This document shows positions 7,801 to 11,293 of a DNA stretch of 11,293 bases, one piece after another (position 1 is the stretch's first letter; every line of letters starts with the position of its first letter). The stretch comes from an uncultured Lentisphaeria bacterium (GTDB taxonomy: Bacteria; Verrucomicrobiota; Lentisphaeria; Victivallales; Victivallaceae), in the NCBI GenBank assembly GCA_903821255.1, contig CAIJKT010000983.1:1-11293 (forward strand), given 5' to 3'. The notes beneath the pieces were generated by a model. That model did not search any database, was not told the origin of the DNA, and saw nothing but the letters and a program-made list of their open reading frames with translations. A program made the translations under genes and the position numbers.

Positions 7801-8635
7801 TGTTTCACCGGGGCCGCAGGAGGAAGCGATCATTGCGGACAATGAACCGGAATCGCCGTTTGCTGATTTTCCGGCCGGTCCGGTTTCCGGCGACTGCGTC
7901 CATGAAATTTTCGAGGAACTGGACTTCACCCTGCTTCCCGCCGGTTCGCGGAAATTGCCGGAAGTGGATAAATTAATCGAGGAAAAACTGTTGAAATTCG
8001 GGCGGGTCGAAAACTCCCGGTTTTACGACAGTCTGGCCGAGCGCGGCGCGATGACGGACGCCATGCTGAGAAACGTGTTGAACACTCCGCTGTCCGCCGG
8101 CGACAAAACTTTCCGCCTGTCGGAAATTGCAAAACAGAAGCGTGTTTCCGAAATGGAATTCTTCTTTGAGGTGGCCGATCCGATACGGCTGGCGGAACTG
8201 TCGAAATTACTGGAGCATAAGTTTCATCCCGGAATGGCGGTCGAACTTGACCATGCCGGCGGCAAAGCGCCGCGGCGCGGCTTTATGAACGGCAAAATAG
8301 ACCTGTTTTTTGAGCATGGCGGCAAATACTGGATCGCTGACTGGAAGACTAACTGGCTGGGGCGTCCGTACCGCGCTTATAACCATGCCGCGCTGTCCGG
8401 CGATATGATCGCCAAATCTTATTTGATGCAGGCCGCCATTTATGCGCTGGCGATTGATAAATTCCTTAAATTCCGGATGCCGGATTATGACTACAACCGC
8501 CATTTCGGCGGAGTTTTTTACCTGTATGTCAGAGGCATGGACGGACTGAGGCCGGATCAGGGAGTTTTTAAAATGCGCCCGGAACTTGATTTTATCCGGG
8601 AACTGGCAAAAATATTTCCGGGAGGTGTGCGATGA
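4793..8635 (+). CDS. recB: RecB, 3'-5' helicase and nuclease subunit of RecBCD
   Basis: RecB is the slower 3'-5' SF1A motor and carries the only nuclease site of the complex, which cuts both strands and is modulated at Chi. The 1280-residue product (E. coli, 1180) has all helicase motifs: Walker A EASAGTGKT (20-28), Ia VVTFTEAATAEL (from 59), STIHGFCSRML (around 150-160), II IDEFQDTD (414-421), III GDPKQSIYAFRG (from 443), IV NKNFRSS (from 476), V VHKSKGLQF (from 799) and VI LYVALTRAKQ (877-886). The C-terminal nuclease domain shows H1037 (GDCVHEIFEELDF), E1122 (SEMEF), D1170 (GKIDLFF), D1183 and K1185 (ADWKTNWLG). It ends in PDYDYNRHFGGVFYLYVRG as in E. coli. Motif V has Gln where Glu is usual. 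It overlaps recC by eight bases and recD by four. The domain order excludes AddA, and the catalytic set looks intact. Confidence 0.97.
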   Translation: MNEFDLLSQPLRAGTVSLIEASAGTGKTTAIENLFIRLLLEGIERDGENITLEVKQILVVTFTEAATAELVDRVRRNIFRAIELLNARLVVDEVNYLEKKPEEISDILIRLLVNFLTKNSHDGGPDRRNVHYANHLLHAALSDFDEASISTIHGFCSRMLNEFAFESGVSFGAELITDDRLLVDEVAADYWRQHFYAPDSKLKCAAAGAGGLSPDELSRLARNILKAPEIKMSGEENIPEVASVYTNLETAFRQLADFFIPRQAEISRLLRENLNIFKVDFRREFPDALSALTSGLEKTDFTSAMNGLGVFYPDYFAGNQQKRKVWNAGDGLMPPVIGELLKLCGKLKQAANDFCVAVKTGFVRHLRDSGALKSKKRMLQVQSFDDLLSDMHSALKAQPSFADRIRRRFKVALIDEFQDTDPVQYDIFRLIFQDKSTLMLMVGDPKQSIYAFRGADIYSYLHVAGQLDSSSRTTLNKNFRSSSRLLEAFNTVFGAENPFVEKDIIYLPAESGREPDRLVIEGEDIESSPLKLWMLEPDGDQEPLSRKNAVDRLRKATASKIAWMLREAGKINAEGQSLARFEKINSAGKCECKAVKASDIAVLTDSNREARLMREALADAGVPAVLQNSGNIFDTDEAGELYHVLRAAAEPGRDPLLRTALATAMFGLNGEDIAGLDNPAGNTGEPEIEIWRQLFLKWNTLWREKGFVQMFFRMLSEDAVHSAKRLSVRENLLGLPQGERHLTDLLHLGELLHQASRGGALGLNGLIAWMHERILRPEENEEHEQRLESDDEAVKIMTVHKSKGLQFPIVFCPFSWNRGFYYKEYYSNDRKEEIDFFFHLQEGGGAYKLLFEAGYGDLPANRIRYRREKLAESLRLLYVALTRAKQFCCVGWGSIKETEDSALMYLARNWAGPDMQNYLEHHGENLIPGQGENSLKWADCGAISQEIPFADSVQYEAVRKQLPLEAQYQSQPIPADWGIMSFSSLSAGTHTGKDQAPGWDEGSVSPGPQEEAIIADNEPESPFADFPAGPVSGDCVHEIFEELDFTLLPAGSRKLPEVDKLIEEKLLKFGRVENSRFYDSLAERGAMTDAMLRNVLNTPLSAGDKTFRLSEIAKQKRVSEMEFFFEVADPIRLAELSKLLEHKFHPGMAVELDHAGGKAPRRGFMNGKIDLFFEHGGKYWIADWKTNWLGRPYRAYNHAALSGDMIAKSYLMQAAIYALAIDKFLKFRMPDYDYNRHFGGVFYLYVRGMDGLRPDQGVFKMRPELDFIRELAKIFPGGVR
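8621..8635 (+). promoter_or_regulatory. recD ribosome binding site and recB/recD ATGA overlap
   Basis: GGAGG (8621-8625) lies six bases before the recD ATG at 8632. The start and the recB stop share ATGA (8632-8635). This is a classic stop-start overlap for translational coupling, and it fixes the recD start. Confidence 0.8.
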
Positions 8636-10593
8636 ACTCAGGCCAGATTGCCGTAATTGAGGCTCTGCGCGGAAAAGGATTATTCTGCGATGCGGACATT
8701 AATTTTGCCCGTTTCATTTGCCGCGAGGCCGGTCCGGATGCCGGATATGAACTCTATCTGGCGGCGGCGCTGGTCAGCAATGCTGTTCTCGTCCGCAAGC
8801 ATATCTGTCTGGATACGACAATGCTCGCAGTTGATCTGAACAGCTGGTTTGCCGACCTGACCGATGCGGGGCAGGGGGCGGAGGCGCTGCGCCATGAACT
8901 GCGCCGGCTGCCGGTTCCGGAAAACTGGCTGGAAAAACTGGCCGCCCATACACTCGCGGCCGGCGCTCCCGGCGAGTTTAAGCCGCTGATTATTAAAAAT
9001 GAACTGATCTATCTCCACCGCACCTGGCTGTGCGAAAAACAGCTTGCGGCAATGATCAAATCCCGCGGCGAAGGCGTTGACCCCGGTTTCAATGCCGCGG
9101 CCGTCGCCGGACGGATAGCGGCGGTTTCAGCCAGATTCTTTTCCGGCTCATTATTTGAAAATAATATTGACTGGCAGCAGGCTGCCGTGTTTGCCGCTTT
9201 GCGCAACCGTTTCGCAATCATCACCGGCGGCCCCGGCACCGGCAAAACGACGGTGGCGGCGGCGATTGTCGCGTTGCTGTTCGAACGCGATCTGTCGCTG
9301 CGGATAGCCTTGTGCGCACCGACCGGGAAAGCTCAGGCGCGCTTGCAGGAGTCGCTGCTGATCGAGACGGAAATTTTACACTGCCGCCCCGAAGTAATTC
9401 AAAAGACTGCGGCAGTTCCGGCCTGCACGATTCACCGGCTGCTCGGCGCCCGCCCGGATTCGGAGGAATTCAAGTATAACCGGAAAAATCAACTGGCCCT
9501 GGATGTGCTGATTGTCGATGAGGCGTCAATGATTTCACAATCGCTGATGAGCGGCCTGCTGGAGGCGCTGCCGCCGCACACGAAAGTAGTGCTGCTGGGC
9601 GACATGGACCAGCTTGCTTCGGTCGAATCCGGCATGGTGCTGCGCGATTTGTGCCTGGCATCCGAAATTAATCATTTTTCGCCGCAGTTCAGAGGAGATT
9701 TCAAGCTGGCGGTGAACGGCGGTATGCCGGAACTGCCGTCTGCAACCGGAACTTCGTCGTTGGCCGATTGTACGGTTGAACTGCAAATCAGCCGCCGCTT
9801 CGATCCGGATAAAGGCATCGGACTGGTGGCGGCGGCAATTAAGGCGCTGCCGGCGTATCCGGAGAATCCGGCGGTGGACGCGATTATCAACGCCGGATTC
9901 TCCGATTCCACTGCTCAAATCAAGGTCTCGCCCCTGCCTGATTTCAGGAAAGGCGGCCTGGAAAGAGCATTGGCCGAGGTATGGCGCGGACAGCGGGTAA
10001 CCATCGGCGGGGCGCAGGAAAAAATGCTTCCGGATTATTTAAATGCGGAAAATGTTGAAGCGGCCTATGAGATTTTCCGGCGCTTCCGGATTCTCTGCTC
10101 CCACCGGCGCGGCATGTACGGCGCAGAAGCGGTCAATCTGCTGGTTGAAAAAAATATCCGTGTCCAAAACAACCTTGCTGAATTTTATAAAGGCAAGCCG
10201 GTTATGATTACCGAAAACTGCCCGATGCTCAACCTGTTCAATGGCGACATCGGTTTGGTCTGGCCGGATGAAAATGGCCGTCTGAAAGCATATTTCCCAA
10301 GTCGGGACGGACAGCGGGAGAACGGCTTTTTCAGTGTTGAGATTTCCACATTGCCGGTGTTCGAAACCGCGTTCGCCATGACGGTGCATAAATCGCAGGG
10401 TTCAGGTTTCCAGAACGTCCTGCTGATCCTGACTCCTGACCAGAATTCCCCGATTCTCACCCGCGAACTGGTTTACACCGCCATTACCCGCGCCGAAAAA
10501 CACGTCGGCATCTGGAGTTCGCGCGAAGTCCTTGCCGCATCAATCCGCCGCCGCACCCGCCGCTGCTCAAGACTTCAGGATTACATATCTTGA
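8632..10593 (+). CDS. recD: RecD, 5'-3' helicase subunit of RecBCD
   Basis: RecD is the fast SF1B motor that pulls the 5'-ended strand and is needed for RecBCD nuclease activity. The product has 653 residues (E. coli, 608) and aligns as RecD rather than the longer stand-alone RecD2: an N-terminal domain of about 150 residues precedes the motor. Motifs are Walker A TGGPGTGKTT (198-207), Ia CAPTGKAQARLQ, TIHRLLG, Walker B VDEASM (295-300), III LLGDMDQLASVESG, IV QISRRF, the KPVMITEN...NGDIG segment of the SH3-like region, V TVHKSQGSGF (584-593) and VI TAITRAEK (616-623). Gly592 replaces the Glu present in E. coli RecD (HKSQGSEF). The motor is otherwise intact. It is last in the operon; a new promoter begins two bases after its stop codon, and no terminator hairpin is seen. 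Confidence 0.96.
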   Translation: MNSGQIAVIEALRGKGLFCDADINFARFICREAGPDAGYELYLAAALVSNAVLVRKHICLDTTMLAVDLNSWFADLTDAGQGAEALRHELRRLPVPENWLEKLAAHTLAAGAPGEFKPLIIKNELIYLHRTWLCEKQLAAMIKSRGEGVDPGFNAAAVAGRIAAVSARFFSGSLFENNIDWQQAAVFAALRNRFAIITGGPGTGKTTVAAAIVALLFERDLSLRIALCAPTGKAQARLQESLLIETEILHCRPEVIQKTAAVPACTIHRLLGARPDSEEFKYNRKNQLALDVLIVDEASMISQSLMSGLLEALPPHTKVVLLGDMDQLASVESGMVLRDLCLASEINHFSPQFRGDFKLAVNGGMPELPSATGTSSLADCTVELQISRRFDPDKGIGLVAAAIKALPAYPENPAVDAIINAGFSDSTAQIKVSPLPDFRKGGLERALAEVWRGQRVTIGGAQEKMLPDYLNAENVEAAYEIFRRFRILCSHRRGMYGAEAVNLLVEKNIRVQNNLAEFYKGKPVMITENCPMLNLFNGDIGLVWPDENGRLKAYFPSRDGQRENGFFSVEISTLPVFETAFAMTVHKSQGSGFQNVLLILTPDQNSPILTRELVYTAITRAEKHVGIWSSREVLAASIRRRTRRCSRLQDYIS

Positions 10594-10594
10594 T

Positions 10595-10622
10595 TTGCGC
10601 CGGGAATTACTTCTGATATAGT
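10595..10622 (+). promoter_or_regulatory. Extended -10 promoter for the downstream amidohydrolase
   Basis: TTGCGC (10595-10600) is followed after 16 bases by TATAGT (10617-10622), preceded by an extended -10 TG (10614-10615). Transcription would start near 10629, within the small palindrome GTTAA-ATA-TTAAC (10629-10641), which could be an operator. The promoter suggests the next gene is transcribed separately from recCBD, although read-through is possible. Confidence 0.5.
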
Positions 10623-10657
10623 AAATGGGTTAAATATTAACAATGGAGATTTAATCT

Positions 10658-11293
10658 ATGGTTTATGATACACATATACACATAATGGATGAGCAGGTTG
10701 ATCCGGCAAAATTCAGCAAAAAACTGAAACAGGCAGGGATTGATGGATGTATCCTGCTTTCGCAGCCGCCGAAATGTTTTTACCATCATTCGTATTGTTT
10801 TTCTCAGAAAGCATCCGACCGGCTTGACAATCTTATGGCATGGTGCGGAAAGAGTGAAAACCTGTTTCCTTTTCTCTGGATAGATCCACTTGAGAAAAGC
10901 GCATTGAAGCAGGTCAAAGCGGCGGTCAAGTGTGGCGTGATGGGGTTTAAAGTGATTTGTGACCATTACTATCCTTATGACAAGCGGGCGATGGAAGTTT
11001 TCAGTTTTATTGCTGAAAATAAAAAACCGATTCTTTTTCATTCCGGGATATTGTGGGACGGCAAGATGTCATCTATTTACAATCGTCCCGCCGGTTTTGA
11101 GGCATTAATTGAGATCAGCGGACTGAAATTTGCGCTGGCTCATATTGCCTGGCCATGGTGTGATGAACTTATTGCGGTGTATGGCAAATTTCAACAGGCT
11201 TATCTTGCCAGGCCGGATTTGTCGGTGGAGATGTTTGTGGATATTACTCCCGGTACGCCTGCGATATACCGTAAAGAGGCGCTGTATAAACTT
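10658..11293 (+). CDS. Amidohydrolase (Amidohydro_2-like, TIM-barrel metal-dependent hydrolase), 3' truncated
   Basis: The first 212 residues are present, and the gene runs off the window. The ATG at 10658 has GGAG (10645-10648) nine bases upstream. The N-terminus MVYDTHIHIMDEQ carries the metal-binding D-T-H-x-H motif (H6, H8) of the amidohydrolase superfamily. Later likely barrel residues are K98 in GFKVICDHYYPYD, H128 in PILFHSG and H162 in LKFALAHIAWPWCDE. Their spacing fits the Amidohydro_2 family (PF04909), which includes decarboxylases and lactone hydrolases. The final catalytic Asp expected near the end of such proteins is not in the window. Family members usually have 250-300 residues, so perhaps 40-90 are missing. 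The substrate cannot be told. It has its own promoter and no evident link to RecBCD. Confidence 0.85.
   Translation, partial: MVYDTHIHIMDEQVDPAKFSKKLKQAGIDGCILLSQPPKCFYHHSYCFSQKASDRLDNLMAWCGKSENLFPFLWIDPLEKSALKQVKAAVKCGVMGFKVICDHYYPYDKRAMEVFSFIAENKKPILFHSGILWDGKMSSIYNRPAGFEALIEISGLKFALAHIAWPWCDELIAVYGKFQQAYLARPDLSVEMFVDITPGTPAIYRKEALYKL

Noticed and set aside
10594..10657. Terminator after recD
   Set aside because: The only symmetry is the short AT-rich GTTAA-ATA-TTAAC without a T tract. It overlaps the expected transcription start of the next gene.

Overview
The window is bacterial chromosomal DNA dominated by a complete, tightly packed RecBCD operon on the plus strand, in the order recC - recB - recD. 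Each junction overlaps by a few bases and carries a strong ribosome binding site, so the three subunits look translationally coupled. The protease gene (ptr/ptrA) that separates recC from recB in Escherichia coli is absent. All three proteins are recognisable along their whole length, with every helicase motif in RecB and RecD and the RecB nuclease catalytic residues present. The enzyme is probably an active heterotrimeric helicase-nuclease for double-strand-break repair and degradation of linear DNA.

Layout: 1-649 has no convincing gene. It holds two copies of an ~80-bp hairpin-forming direct repeat (1-80 and 280-359), two abutting perfect 16-bp palindromes, a degenerate second operator, a possible minus-strand promoter and terminator, and a GC-rich 200-bp segment bounded by 17-bp inverted repeats. 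A sigma70-type promoter at 578-606 drives a small single-pass membrane protein (650-1066) with a tandem repeat at its C-terminus. A 158-bp gap with a weaker promoter leads to recC (1225-4800), recB (4793-8635) and recD (8632-10593). An extended -10 promoter directly after recD leads to a metal-dependent amidohydrolase (Amidohydro_2-like) that starts at 10658 and runs off the end of the window.

Organism: sigma70-like promoters and Shine-Dalgarno sites indicate a bacterium. The proteins are clearly diverged from enterobacterial RecBCD. The GC-rich genes, LacI-type operator-like palindrome and Amidohydro_2 neighbour are compatible with the PVC group (for example Lentisphaerota or Verrucomicrobiota), but this is an impression, not a demonstration.

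I see no clear undescribed multi-gene system. The most interesting leads are the substitution of most E. coli Chi-contacting residues in RecC, loss of the usual motif V glutamate in both motor subunits, the palindrome/operator cluster at 131-194, the hairpin repeat family, and the unrecognised repeat-bearing membrane protein.
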